Shown here: positions 12,369 to 25,590 of the stretch, one piece after another
Numbering within the stretch: position 1 is the first letter of the stretch
How the letters are laid out: every line of letters starts with the position of its first letter
Source of the DNA: Panonychus citri
Taxonomy: Eukaryota; Arthropoda; Arachnida; Trombidiformes; Tetranychidae
DNA length: 64,000 nt
NCBI RefSeq assembly: GCF_014898815.1
Contig: NW_026515506.1
Span: 310,001-374,000 of the forward strand
Direction: 5' to 3'
Notes under the pieces: generated by a model
What the model saw: only the letters and a program-made list of their open reading frames with translations
Database searches by the model: none
Told to the model about the DNA's origin: nothing
Program-made: the position numbers and the translations under genes

Positions 12369-15300
12369 ATGGATGCAAATGCAAAGGTAAGTCTGCCATT
12401 TTTTTATATAAACTTTTCCCATTGCTCAATAAAACCAAACTAGTCGATCTCAAAAGTAACCAAATTTGAGATCGACTATCACTGACTAGTTTAAATTTAA
12501 GCCACACCAATGCGATAATTACTAAGATTTTAACTCTTTTTGCTAACATTTTCATCAAATATGATCATATTATTTATTAATTAGTATCCGTTAGAATTTT
12601 TTGTAACTTTTCATAGTCTCAAGTCATCTGTTGACCCCAAATTAATTACCATCGAACTTTTTTTTTGGATTAAATTCAAATTAAGCCTTCTAAAAGTAAT
12701 TTTGCACAGTTAAAAATCCAAATGACAGAGAAAAAATTTAATTCTATCCACATTTATTGTGTATCTCAACCTGTTTCCATGATTCTATTGCCATTTCTAT
12801 TCTTCTAATTAATCAATTGATTGTTTATTCTCTCTCTATCTCTTTCTCTCTTGAAGGTATTCTCCTCTCTCTTTGTATCTGTTTGCTATTAGATTCTACT
12901 TTATTTCTTCATTTATTCTTGTCAAAGGTTCTCATCCTCTTTCACATCCTTATGATAATAATCAAAACAATAATTATCTTTTGATCAACTATTTTCTCTT
13001 CTCTCACTTACAGAAAAATGTTTCGAAAAAAACCAAGAAAAAGAACGATTTAGATGAACTCAAACAAGAACTTGAAGTGGTAAGTTTTTTATTCAAGATA
13101 ATGATTCCGTAATAACTGTCGACAGGAAGTTTACTTAACCAAGCATTTGTTTCTCCGTCAATTGACCTGAATCATCTTCTTGTTTTTTTACTCTCTCTTT
13201 TCGATCAATTATTCTTATTATCAATGGTATTTCGTTTTATATCATCATTTTTACTTTATTTTCATTGAATATTTTCACGATCATTTTCATATCAACACTT
13301 ACAATCTACTCTTCTCTTACATCATCAAAATCATATTCGCCTCGCAACTTAACTACAAACGGAACTGATTGCATAATATTTCAATTGCTAATCATGTGTG
13401 TATGTGTCTTTGTTATCTATCTGATTATCTTAGGATGATCATATCATTACTCTTGAGGAATTGTGTTCTCGTCTTAAAACTGACCCAGTAAAAGGGTTAA
13501 CTTCAACTCAAGCTAAAGCTGTTTTACTGCGCGATGGACGAAACGCTCTGACCCCACCACCAACGACCCCTGAATGGGTCAAATTTTGCAAACAACTTTT
13601 TGAAGGATTTGCTATGCTTCTTTGGATTGGTGCCTTCTTATGTTTTGTCGCTTATTCCATTTCAGTTTCTACTCAGGATAATCCGTCTCCTGATAATGTA
13701 AGTTTTTTTTTCATCCTCTTTCTTGTCAGCTCATTGATCAAACATGATTGACACAAATGTAAGAAACGTATTCCAATAATCCATTTTTATTTCAGCTTTA
13801 TCTTGGTATTGTACTAGCAGTTGTAGTTTTTATCACTGGAGTATTTTCATATTACCAAGAGGCCAAAAGTTCAGCCATCATGGAATCATTCAAAAGTATG
13901 GTACCTCAATATGCTTTGGTTATACGTGATGGTCAAAAGTTGACCATTCCAGCGGAAGAGGTTGTTGCTGGTGACGTTGTTGAAGTAAAAGGAGGTGATC
14001 GAATTCCTTCCGATATTAGGATTATCTCCTCTCACCAATGTAAAGTTGACAATTCTTCCTTGACCGGAGAATCCGAGCCACAAACTCGAAGTCCCGAAAA
14101 AACCCATGACAATCCATTGGAAACTCGTAATCTTGCCTTTTTCTCGACTAATTGTGTTGAAGGAACTGCCACTGGTATTGTCATTCGAACTGGAGATCGA
14201 ACTGTTCTTGGTCGTATTGCCAATTTAACCTCAGGTCTTGAAACAAGACAAACACCAATCAATCGTGAGATTGAACATTTTATTCACATAATCACCGGAG
14301 TCGCTTTCTTTCTTGGAATATCTTTTTTCATTATCGCAATTTTCCTTGACTACAATTGGCTTGACGCTGTTATCTTTTTAATTGGTATCATTGTCGCCAA
14401 TGTACCCGAAGGTCTTTTAGCCACCGTTACCGTGTGTTTAACCTTAACTGCCAAAAGAATGGCTTCGAAAAATTGTTTGGTCAAAAATTTGGAAGCCGTT
14501 GAAACTCTTGGTTCAACCTCGACAATTTGTTCTGATAAAACTGGTACTTTAACCCAAAATCGAATGACAGTGGCCCATATGTGGTTCGATAATCACATTA
14601 TCGAAGCAGATACAACTGAAGATCAATCAGGTAATGATAATGACTTTCTGTTCCCATCCAAACAATTAACTATTGATGATATTGACTAGTGAATTATTTG
14701 AGATGAAATGTTTTTTTAATGAGTTTTCACATGATATTTTAATTACAGTACTCACATTAAATCAGAAACTATCATCATCAATATCAAATATCATAAATCA
14801 ATTGACCTTAAATTTAGTTATTATTATTATTTTAATAGGTTTGTTAAGCATCAATTTTACTTTCATCATCAATTACAATATAATTAACATTCGGTGATTA
14901 GTTAATTCGGAAATCCTTTTTCATATTCAATATTTCAAACTCAACTTTCTTTCATCATCATTATGGTTGATGATTTTTATCTCAATTATAATATTTTTGT
15001 ACGTATTTTGATCGTTATTTGATTCTAAAGATTACTTAAAGTAATTTATTCTCACGATAATTTAGATGAAAGAGTTTTCTTTCTCATTCAAATGCGTCCA
15101 GTTAAGATAAACATATATTATTACTATTGATATACCAAAATAGATCTAATGGAATATTAATATTTGATTATATGTTTCTCCAATATAATAAGATAATACT
15201 AACAATAATAATTATGTTTAATCTCATCTCAATTCTTAACAAATAATCTGAAAATTTTTCTCCTCTCAGGTTTATCGTATGATAAATCATCTCCTGGTTG

Positions 15301-17482
15301 GAAAGCTCTTGCCAGAGCTTGTATGCTGTGTAGTAGAGCTGATTTCAAGGGAGGCCAAGAAAATGTTCCCATCTTGAAGAGGTAATTTGAATTGATCATA
15401 TAATTTCAATGTTTGATCATCTCACATTTCATTGTGTCTCTTTTTGTCTATGTTATTCCCTTATTTGTTTATCTGTTTGATTATATGTAAAAATTTAGAG
15501 AGACTGCTGGAGATGCTTCTGAATCTGCTATTCTTAAATGCCTTGAATTGGCCTGTGGGGATGTTGCTGCTTACCGGAAAAAGAATAAGAAAATTTGTGA
15601 AATTCCTTTCAATTCAACCAATAAGTATCATGTAACCATCCACGAAAATCAAGATAAGAATGAGGGTTACTTATTGTGTATGAAAGGAGCTCCTGAAAGG
15701 ATTTTGGAACGTTGTTCAACCATTTATATCAATGGCCAAGAAAAGGTTTTAGACGCAGAAATGAAAGAAGCTTTTAATTATGCTTACCTTGAACTTGGTG
15801 GTCTTGGTGAGCGTGTTATCGGTTTTTGTGATCTTGTTCTACCCAAAGATAAATATCCAAATGGATATTCATTTGATCCTGATGAGGCAAATTTCCCGTT
15901 GAGTGGTTTACGTTTTGTTGGACTTGTTTCTATGATTGATCCTCCTCGAGCTGCTGTTCCTGATGCTGTTGCCAAGTGCCGTTCAGCTGGTATCAAGGTT
16001 ATTATGGTCACTGGTGATCATCCAATCACTGCCAAAGCAATTGCCAAATCAGTTGGCATCATTTCAGATGGCCATGAAACAGTTGAAGATATTGCTACTA
16101 GAAAAGGAATACCTGTTGATCAGGTTAATCCTCGTGAAGCTTTAGTTGCAGTTGTTCATGGAGGTGAACTTCGTGATTTTACTTCAGAACAACTTGACGA
16201 TGTGCTAAAATACCACAAGGAAATTGTCTTCGCTCGAACTTCTCCCCAACAGAAATTGATTATCGTTGAAGGTTGTCAACGATTAGGTGCCATTGTAGCT
16301 GTAACCGGTGATGGTGTCAACGATTCACCGGCTCTTAAAAAAGCCGATATTGGTGTTGCTATGGGAATCGCTGGTTCTGATGTTAGTAAACAAGCTGCTG
16401 ACATGATCTTATTGGACGATAACTTTGCCTCCATTGTGACTGGTGTTGAAGAGGGTCGACTTATCTTCGATAATCTTAAAAAATCAATCGCTTATACTTT
16501 AACCAGTAATATTCCCGAGATCTCACCTTTCCTATTCTTCATAATTTTCAACATCCCTCTTCCTTTGGGAACTGTAACCATCCTTTGCATTGATTTGGGT
16601 ACTGACATGGTTCCAGCTATTTCATTGGCTTACGAACAAGCTGAAAGTGATATCATGAAACGTCAACCTCGTGATCCAAATAAGGATAAACTTGTCAACG
16701 AAAGACTTATCTCTATGTCTTATGGTCAAATCGGTTTCATTCAGGCTGCTGCGGGATTTTTCACCTATTTTGTTATCATGGCTGAAAATGGATTCCTACC
16801 CGAGTTCCTTTTCGGTATCCGTCACGACTGGGACTCAAAAGCTATCAACGATGTCGTGGATTCTTATGGTCAAGAATGGGTAAGCATTTTAGTTTTAAAT
16901 TCTTTACAATTAAAAATTAATTCTCCTCTCAAAAAACTAAATTTCTTTCTATTAGACATACAAATCTCGCAAACAATTAGAATACACTTGTCACACTGCC
17001 TTTTTCGTCGCCATTGTTATCGTTCAATGGACCGATTTGATTGTTTGTAAAACAAGACGAAACTCTTTAATGCAACAAGGAATGAAGTAAGAATCTCATT
17101 GATCCAATTTCTATTCAAACTAATGACTATTTAATCTGATCATTGAAATATAAAATCTAATCATTACCCAAACTCAATTCTAATTGTAAACAGAAATCAC
17201 GCTTTAACTTTTGGAATCTTTTTCGAAACTGCCTTGGCTGCCTTTCTCTCATACACACCGGGAATGGACGTCGTTCTTAAACTATACCCTCTCAAGTAAG
17301 AAAATTTAGATCAAAAATTTAGTACAATCAATCTAATTAACATTTCTTTCTGATTGCTCAGACTCTCCTGGTGGTTCCCTGCCATGCCATTTGCTTTATT
17401 AATTCTCGTCTATGATGAGGCTCGAAAATTCATAATCCGAAGAAAACCCGGTGGTTGGGTTGAACTAGAGACTTATTATTAA
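12369..17482 (+). CDS. ATPalpha: Na+/K+-ATPase alpha subunit
   Basis: Nine exons: 12369-12386, 13014-13079, 13434-13697, 13796-14630, 15270-15381, 15499-16879, 16956-17086, 17194-17295, 17362-17482; 1,009 aa, normal for the family. All junctions have GT/AG ends and restore the conserved frame. The enzyme is the plasma-membrane P-type pump exchanging Na+ for K+ with a beta subunit. Visible: tiny first coding exon (MDANAK), Lys-rich N-tail, NALTPPPTTPEW, the TGES actuator motif (LTGESEPQTRSP), phosphorylation motif CSDKTGTLT with the acceptor Asp at about 363, VANVPEGLLATVTV in M4, TGDGVNDSPALKKAD hinge, and the C-terminal PGGWVELETYY that ends in the usual YY. In the M1-M2 loop the residues equivalent to vertebrate 111, 112, 119 and 122 are Ser, Val, Ser and Asn, so Gln111 is replaced. 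The open frame past 14630 (ending at 14689) is intron read-through. Confidence 0.97.
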
Positions 17483-20129
17483 ACTTCTTTTGAGTTCTAA
17501 TTGTTTTCCTGTTGACATCGCAATCGAAAATTTAAAGCTATGATTAGATATTCAATTCTAGAAGGAGAAAAAAGAAGAGAAAATTTTTTTTAGTATAAAT
17601 AACAATTAAGCAATAGCTATAAAAGACAAAAGAAAAGTATCAAAAATCTACTAATTTTAAATTTCATTCCTCATCTCTCTCTTTTTCTCTCTCGCTCACT
17701 CATCAATTCATTATTTTAATTTTTGCCCCTAAACATAAGACAATTAAATCACTAACCTGAAAATTCACTAATGATACTAACCCTCAAAACCACATTATCC
17801 ACAAAAACAAATTGCTCATGCAAAGTAACGAGATGAAAAGTTTGTAACTGCAATCAAATAACAACAAAAACTACAACAATTCAACACTCAATCCCACGTG
17901 CAAAGGAATCCATCCTCGGATCATTGCGATTTCAGTTATTACAATTAATCACTTATTTTAAAAACAATCAACTACAACAAGAAACCATTTCAACAAAATC
18001 AAAGAGAAAAAAAATCAATTCTTAAAGGGTTAAGTCTTTGTGTTCACCCCAAAAAAAGTGATTAACAATCAAAGCTAATAATAAACTCTCATGTTCGTGA
18101 TGATTTATCATTTGGAATACACCTTGGAAATCCTAATAATACCCTGAGTGTGTGTGTATCTTGATTGTAATGATGATGAAAATGTTTCACAATCAAAATT
18201 GATTGTGTGACTTGTTTTATCAATGAGAATCATTTTCTGTCCAGAAAAACAAAAAAGTCTCAACCATTAAAATGATTAACTTTAATTCAGCTAACACCCA
18301 AAAAAATGAATTACTATTCATGATTACTATGATTAACCGGAAACAACTAGTTTCCGTAGCAATTTATCAATGAGATTGCTCAACTAATTAATAATCATTA
18401 TTATCCTGGCAAATGTGATCAATATTTCATTGAGAAAACTAAATTTACTCGATTATTATTATTGATTTTGTTTTACCTTTGCTTTCAATGATTTGGTTTC
18501 ATTTTTCATCATAATTAACTGTCTACAAATTGTTAATCATTCAGTTATATTGATCACAATTTAGGGTTAGGTTGATAAAACAACATTAAATTGTGGCAAT
18601 CATGTTATTTATGATCATAGTTGATTAATTGTTGATAAAATGAGTGATTTTTTTGTTTCTGCTCTTCGTTGGTTCAGCTTAATTGTTACAATGTTTTGAT
18701 TTTCGTTTATTTTGATTCGTTGTTGTAATTAAAGTGATGACACAACAGAAAATTAATATTAATTTAATTGTTAATTGCTTTTTATTGGACTTGGTTAAAT
18801 AAATTGAGCAACTTTTTGTTGTTTCTCAATACAATATTACCCTCTTACAATTAGTTAATTTTTGCTTTCGTGGTTAATCAATTATCTTCTTGATTGTAGA
18901 TAATTATGACCGGAACAATTGTGTCAAGATTAATTGTCTAATATCACTCATATTTTTATTAATTATCAATCATCATCAGTAATAATTAATTTAATCAAGA
19001 AAAAAAAACCAACAAATTGGTTGATAAAAGCAAGAAAGTCAATGTTGGTTTATTTGATTAATTTGATTCAGTTACATGGTCAATATAATTGAATTAACTA
19101 AAAAATTGAGTTAATTGAATGTTCAATTGATAATTTTGTTGTCTAATTAACAAATTACTCCAATATTGTTGTTTATAAATAACTAATAACAAAGTTAATT
19201 GTGATCAACGTAAATATTTATGTTGATTACTTTTCTTTTGGTTTCTTTTTGATTTGCTGATTGTTTATTGATTAGTCTGATAATTTACTTTGATTGCTGT
19301 AAGTTAATTGTCATAGATGAGATAGTTTGTTTGATTGAATTGTTTTGATCATTTTCTTAATTGTTGAATGACAAGATTATTATTATGATTGTTTACTGAT
19401 ACTTTCCAGAGGAAGTTAATTCAAGAGTCTAATCAACTTGAAAATTTTACGCAATTTAAGTTAATCACTTTGATTGTGAGTTGATTGATCAAATTCAAGA
19501 GCACTTAAAGTAAGAGACAGGATTTAATCTGTTAAGTGTCAATCGAGTTAATTATTGTAATTAAATAGCCAAACAATTAACTTAAACCTTAACGAATAGT
19601 TGATTATGTTACTTTTTTGTTTCTTCTTCCAATGTTTTGGTTGTACAATTTGCTTGGAACAAAATTTTTTTCCAATTGTGAAAAGTTAAAAAGATTGATT
19701 CAGTTTCTATCATGAAAATTTTTACACAATTTATCAGAATTCATCATTAGTAAGTGCATGGAATTGTTGTTGATACTATTGATTATCGAAAATCTTTACA
19801 TAGATTTTAACCAAAAAGTTATCAAGTAACATTTCGAGGCTCAGCTTGGATGTTACCAAGTTTCGTAATTCCGATTATCATGGAGACTGAGAATTCTTAT
19901 CGCAAGAGGTCAATCGGAAGGAAGCAAAAATCCATCATCAAGGTGAACATTATAATCTCTTTTCCCTTGGAGATATTTCAAGTAAAACACCAACCGAAGT
20001 TTCGATCTCTTCGAACTGCAAGTCAATAGGAATTCAACGTTCAGTGAATGACCAACACTCGCCACTGAAATTATCAATCAAACTAACGATTCTTATATTC
20101 TCATCAATTTTGTTGGTCCTGGAAATAAT
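17483..20129. other. intergenic, no supported gene
   Basis: Downstream of the ATPase stop. AT-rich with many ATTAAT/GATTGATT motifs and a (GT)n run near 18149. From about 19850 the base composition is less AT-rich and may continue the decayed ATPase copy at 20130-20545, but I could not align it convincingly. Confidence 0.5.
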
Positions 20130-20545
20130 AAATTCCTACCTGAGAAATTATCATTCACTTATCATGATTGAGATTCCAAAAATTAATCAATGAGGAATCG
20201 ATTTAAACTTTTTTCATAAGACGAATCTCTTTAATCCAACAGTGAATGGAGTTAGAGCTTTTAACAATAACTATTTATCAATTTAATCATTTGTAATTCT
20301 AATTGTAAAAAAACAGAAATTATCATTTTACTTTTGGTTAATTTCTTTGCAATTGCAATTGGTTGCCTTCTTCTCATATACACCAGGAATTATCCTCTTA
20401 AGTAATAATCGATCACAATTCACAGTAATTAACTTTCTTTTTTTTTTAATTTTTCTTCTCTTTCTTTTCTAATTAATCGGATTCTTCTTGGTGATTCCTT
20501 TCCATGCCATTTTCTTTGTTAAAACTCTTGGTGCTTTATGATAAC
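20130..20545 (+). pseudogene. decayed 3' fragment of a Na+/K+-ATPase alpha gene
   Basis: Four blocks match, in order, the last exons of the intact ATPase 3 kb upstream: 20130-20190 resembles the end of exon 6 (AAATTCCTACCTGAG against GGATTCCTACCCGAG); 20219-20255 resembles exon 7 (AGACGAATCTCTTTAATCCA against AGACGAAACTCTTTAATGCA); 20316-20402 resembles exon 8 including its acceptor and donor (CTTCTCATATACACCAGGAA against CTCTCATACACACCGGGAA); 20480-20545 resembles exon 9 (TTCCTTTCCATGCCATTT against TTCCCTGCCATGCCATTT). Intron positions are kept, so this was a genomic, not a reverse-transcribed, copy. Stops and deletions break every frame. Confidence 0.8.
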
Positions 20546-22109
20546 AATCCGATAGAATTCAATTCAATTCAACACAATTAATTCTGGAGAAAGAAAAAAA
20601 AAGAGAAATAATAATAAGAATAACTTTTTTTAGAAAATAACAATTAATCAATTGATCATCAGGCTCATCGTTTTAATTAAATAAAATCAAGTTAGAGAAG
20701 AGAGATGAAGAAAAGGAAAAGGAAACAAGAGAATAGAAAGTTAATCAATTTTTAGGTTAATTAATAATCTGTTCCAATAACAATAATTATTAACAAGCTT
20801 GATGATTAGAGTGAAGGTAAAGAAGAAGAAGAAAAAAATTAGATGAGATTAGATTGTTTATATTCAAATAAATTGATTTGACAATTTTAATCATATTGAT
20901 TTAAACTAATTAAATACTGTTTTTGAGATTAAGTAATTAAGGCGCAATTATTAAGCTGATGTGTTAAAATGATAACATTAACAATAATAATTTGACCATT
21001 AATTGTGATTTTAAAACAAGGATGCGAATAGATTTACGATGGTTAACAAGGACGACATTTAGTTAATTGTAAAACAACAATTAATTTATTCAAGGGGAAT
21101 AGGCGAGAGAGTGAAAGAGAGAGTTAAATTAAAGTTGAATGAATCTATGGAGAGAGAGAGAGAAAGTATAACAATGAATGGACATAGACTATGATGACAG
21201 AGTATTAATATCGGGCATAGTCTATGGGATAATCTATGTGAATTAATTGACATGCAAATAATTTTTAGGTGAAATTGACAACAAACACTTTCAAGATTAA
21301 AATTTTTACAGTTACTAAAACCTGATTCATTGAAATTTAACATTTTGGTGAAAGAAAGATGAGAGAGAAAGAAAGAGAGAGAGAGAGAGTTAAAGAGGGT
21401 CAAGGTAACGGTCCATGGTCATTTTTCATCTTCATCTTCCACCGGGATTGAGGAAATTAATTGTGATTCAAATAATTCACAATTTCATTTCATTTGAACT
21501 TTCGTTACGAATTTTTTTTCGTGAGAAGATGATGAGGATCGCATGTTAAGTTTTCACTTGATTTCTTCAATGAGTGTATCCCAAAGAGTAATAAAGAATA
21601 GAGACTTCTTTTCAATGATAAATTGTCAAGTTTTGAGGATAAAAGTCACGAAAGTTGCCACTTGCTCTCTGTAAATTAATCTTAAAGGTTTAAATTTCGA
21701 TATAACAATTTACGAGGTTAAAATAATCCAAACCAAGGATGGATCATGATCAATTCTCTCCAATATCTGATCTTGAATAAAGCGATCACAGAATTATGAA
21801 AGTTAAATCTTTCTCTTATTTTTTGTTGAAATCGAGCGAATTTTTAAGAAAAAAACTTTTGTGCCCGTTGATTGTTTCGATTGATCATTGGATATCGATC
21901 AATTTAAAATTGATTGGTTTTGATCGATGTTGAAATGATCAGTAATCATCCATCTTTATAACAATTAGAGAAAAACTGAAAAAAAGAGAAAACCTCAGTG
22001 GCAACGTCGTTGAATTTTATCCCCAATTACACGAAGTAAATAATCAACATTGATCGCTCTTCCTTAGTACTCTTTGGTTTCGTTAATGAGAGATAGTAGC
22101 GATGATGAC

Positions 22110-22141
<32 letters not shown>

Positions 22142-22453
22142 AATGATGAACAGTGATCAATAATAAAGTAAATGACGCCGTGGTTTTATCTGTCAAAGAG
22201 TTAATATTAATCCAGGAGAGATATTGAAAGTCCATTGACAATCAAACAAAAATAACCAAATCCAATGAAGATTTTTTTTTCAGAGATGGTGAAAAGAAAA
22301 GAAGAAAAATTCAATTAGAATAAAATTTACAAATATTTATCAATCATCTAAATAGTAAATTGCTTACTTTGTTGGTATACTTTTCCATAAAAAAGGGAGC
22401 TGGGCATTTTGAATACTGTTCAAGGAAAAGGATGATAGAAAAGTGGGAAAGAG

Positions 22454-22492
<39 letters not shown>

Positions 22493-23167
22493 AACGGAAA
22501 CAATTGAAATCCAAGTGATTTACGTTAGTTTGAAGAGTTGATTAATTGTAAGGGAAAAAAAGTAAATGGCTAATTGAGTATATGCAATTTAACTGTAAAT
22601 GTTTATGAAACCGCTTATTGAGATACCGGTTTATGCATTGGATGCAAATTATTTAGGTGACAATTGAGTTTCGCAGTTCGAGGTTTGCCAAGAATTATAA
22701 TCTCTGATAAATATGGTACAATGATACTCGAGTTTTAAATTCAACTAAATCAGTTTGCCAGAATATTTAATATTTATTATCATCGCTTGACAATCGTTAT
22801 CATTATTTTGTGTCTTGATAGACAAAGAGAAATGCAGTCAGCAATAAATTCTGTTTGTCGATTGGATTTATCGATTTTTCTTACTTTGGGTAATAGTTGA
22901 GATAAAAATTCTGGTTTAATTAGAATGAATAAATGCAAAAAGAGTGATGAAAACGAACTGCTAAAACTTAATTGTCAACCTAATTAGATTAGGAGTCAAT
23001 GTTAAAAGTCTGAATGAGATGAAGCTATTGTTGAGTGTAGTTCAACTGTCTTAAAATGTTGTGTCAAGTGTAGTGACTATGATAATATCGGTGTTTAGTT
23101 TGGCGAGAGAGAGAGAGAAAAAAATTGAGAACAAATTAAAGTTCTGATTTCTAAATTAGCTAAAGTT
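20546..23167. other. intergenic with GA microsatellites
   Basis: No supported gene. Holds (GA)n tracts near 21150, 21365-21390, 22117-22141 and 22449-22493, a short GATA run near 22105-22117, and AT-rich filler. The right end is 3' of the minus-strand PCBP copy A. A 105-codon minus frame at 21086-21403 is Ser/Leu-rich antisense of GA repeats. Confidence 0.5.
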
Positions 23168-24843
23168 CTAGTAGGGAGCGAACTTTCGATCAGCTTTGGT
23201 CTCAATACCGGGTGTAGTTGTCATCCCTTGAGTTCCAGCTTTTAATTTCATAGGTTTCATACGAGATGTTTGACTTGAGAAGTTGTTGAGGTCAAATAGG
23301 TTCGCAGCATTTGGGTTAACTGCCAAAGCCAAAGGTGATGGTTTCACCAGTTGAGTTAAGGGAATTGCAAGTGGATTGATGGTGAGGGTTGTCGCTGCGT
23401 TTGATGTTGGATTAGAGGATGGATCTAGGGTCAGGTTTTGATGCAGTTCCATGCTGTTGTTGTTAAACAGTTGACAGAATGGTGGGAACATTTTGGAAAA
23501 GAGATTTGATTTGCGGAAGATGTTTTTTTGTGTTTGATTTTATGTGAATTTTTTGATACCAGGATCGAGAAAAGGTTCAGATGAGAGTGTTTATGAGGAA
23601 GAGTGAAGAGAAGAGAGAGAGAGAACGATAGAGAAAGAGAGAGAATGAAAGAGAGACAGGAAGAGTGAAGAGAGAAAAAGAGAGAGAGAGAGAGAGAGAA
23701 AGAGAGAAGAGCGTGTGTGAATTAGATGAGAAGGGAAAAGGCAAAATGAATAATGTTGTTTAAAGGAGGACATAGAGATGAAGATGATGATGAAATTGAT
23801 TTTCAGTCGGATTAAGCGATGTCCGGTTCTCCTATGCTGTTAAAGAGCAGTTATTATACTCACCTTGTATTAATAAGGTATTGGGCCAAATTGATTGATT
23901 CGGGTGTACCAGTAATGCTAACAGTTCTGTCCTTAGAGCCTTCTTCTGAATTAGATATTTTAATTGCAGCTCCAGATAGTTGTCGGATTTCATTAATTTT
24001 TGCTCCTCCTTTACCAATTATACAACCGATAAGGTCATTAGGTATTGCCATTTCGGTAGTTGCTGCACCAGTTGTGGCTAAAGTGGTAGCTGCAACCGGT
24101 CTAATTGAGCTGGTTGCTGTTAAAGTTGCTAAAGCCTGTGGGTTAACGGTATTAACATTGTGACCTGGTAAAAGGGGAGCATGTTGAAGGGCCAATTGAT
24201 GAAGTTTGGTAAGATCTGGATGAGGTATTGCGTACTGGCCTTGTAAAGTGTATGCTTGACCACCGGCAAAAATGACAGGAGGCATTGCCGGCTTAGGACG
24301 GTAGGGTATAGTTGCTCCTTTAGCCGGTGATTCCATCAGCACACAACAGATCTGATAAATACATTTGGTTATTGAGTCTGAATTACCCGAAATGGTAACA
24401 GCCCTTTCGGTTGAATTAGGTAACATTTCACTGGCAACTTGAATAGTAGCTCCGGTTATTTCTCTGATTTCTTTAATCTTTGCACCACCTTTACCAATAA
24501 GAGAGCCACATTGACTAGCAGGGACTATTAAACGAAGGGTAACAGGATTGGTTCCACTTTGACCATCTTTCCAGGGTTCATGTAACTCTTCAAATTTTCT
24601 ACCAATCAAAGAGAAAGCCTTTAGGATGCTCTCAGTAGATCCGGTTACAGTTACAATTCTTTCTGGACAGGAACCATCTGATATGTTGATTTTGGCACCA
24701 CTTTCCTCACGAAATTTTTTTATATTATCACCTTTTTTACCAATTATACTGCCAACTTCCTTACCTTGCATTATTAAACGTATGGTAAGGGTTACAGAGG
24801 GGCCATCGAGTGGTTTATTTGGATCAACAACTGTAGTTGCCAT
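23168..24843 (-). CDS. PCBP-like: poly(C)-binding protein, three KH domains, copy A
   Basis: Two coding exons on the minus strand, 24843-23864 and 23453-23168, joined in phase 2 (donor GTGAGT); 421 aa. PCBP/hnRNP E proteins bind C-rich RNA and control stability, splicing and translation. KH1 follows the start (TIRLIMQGKEVGSIIGKKG), KH2 has SLIGKGGAKIKEIREITGA and MLPNSTERAVTI, KH3 has NDLIGCIIGKGGAKINEIRQ and ends AQYLIN; all three GxxG loops are intact. The second exon adds a tail ending GIETKADRKFAPY. Human PCBP1 starts a few residues before KH1, so I chose the ATG at 24843 (MATTVVDPNK) although the frame is open to 24984 through a Phe/Leu-rich stretch that is 5' UTR or intron. A paralogue lies at 38242-39751; the KH1 half and last exon are almost identical to it while KH2-KH3 are diverged, suggesting gene conversion. 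Confidence 0.93.
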
Positions 24844-25552
24844 TTTAATAACTTCTATGTCCGTGTAGGTAAATGTGAAAAAAAATAATCGATACCTAAA
24901 GAAGGGGAAAGGAAAAGAATGATAGAGAGAGAAAAAGAGAAAGAGAAAGAGAAAGATGAAAAGAAAGAACGTAAAATAATACAATAATTATTAGTAAAAG
25001 AGAAATTAATTCGATACAGAAAGAGGTTTAAAATCTTATGATGAAAATCTTACTTAATAAATTAAATTTGTTTAGTCCAAAAATTCACGGGTCCTTTTGG
25101 GATAATAGACTTATTTGTTTTCTCTTAGCTTCTAAAGTAATGTTCACAATAAATTAATTTGAAGGTAATTTAACTAATGATATCACTCTTTATGCTTTGT
25201 GTTTTTCAATAAACGAAAAACAGAAAACAAGTATTTTTTTTGAAAATACTCCGATCTGGAAGGACAAAGTGTTGCTGTCCAATAATGAGAGTATAATTTC
25301 AGTTTCCAATGATGAGTGAACACTCTGTTATCAATATCGGCTTTGAAGATGGTAAATTGGTCAGATTTTTATCGAGATCATTCAGAGTATATATTCCAGA
25401 ATACTTGGTGGAGATAGAAAATAAACAAAAGAAAGGGAAAAAAAAGAAACAATTTAAATAAAATCTTAATTGAAATATATCAGCAACATTAATCTGGTTG
25501 TAAAAATATTCAATTCAGCTTCACAGGAGAGGATGAAGAGAACGAGCAAGAG

Positions 25553-25556
<4 letters not shown>

Positions 25557-25588
<32 letters not shown>
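25557..25588. repeat. (GA)n microsatellite, shared with copy B
   Basis: A run of about 16 GA units in the leader region of PCBP copy A. The matching tract in copy B is at about 40424-40455 with the same flanks. Confidence 0.85.

Positions 25589-25590
<2 letters not shown>

Noticed and set aside
14631..14897. Continuation of the ATPase exon and following ORF
   Set aside because: Conserved protein stops exactly at the GTAATG donor and resumes at 15270; the rest is intron.
23819..24163. Plus-strand ORF of 114 codons
   Set aside because: Antisense shadow of the KH3-coding exon of PCBP copy A; the same applies to 24626-24868 and 39534-39776.
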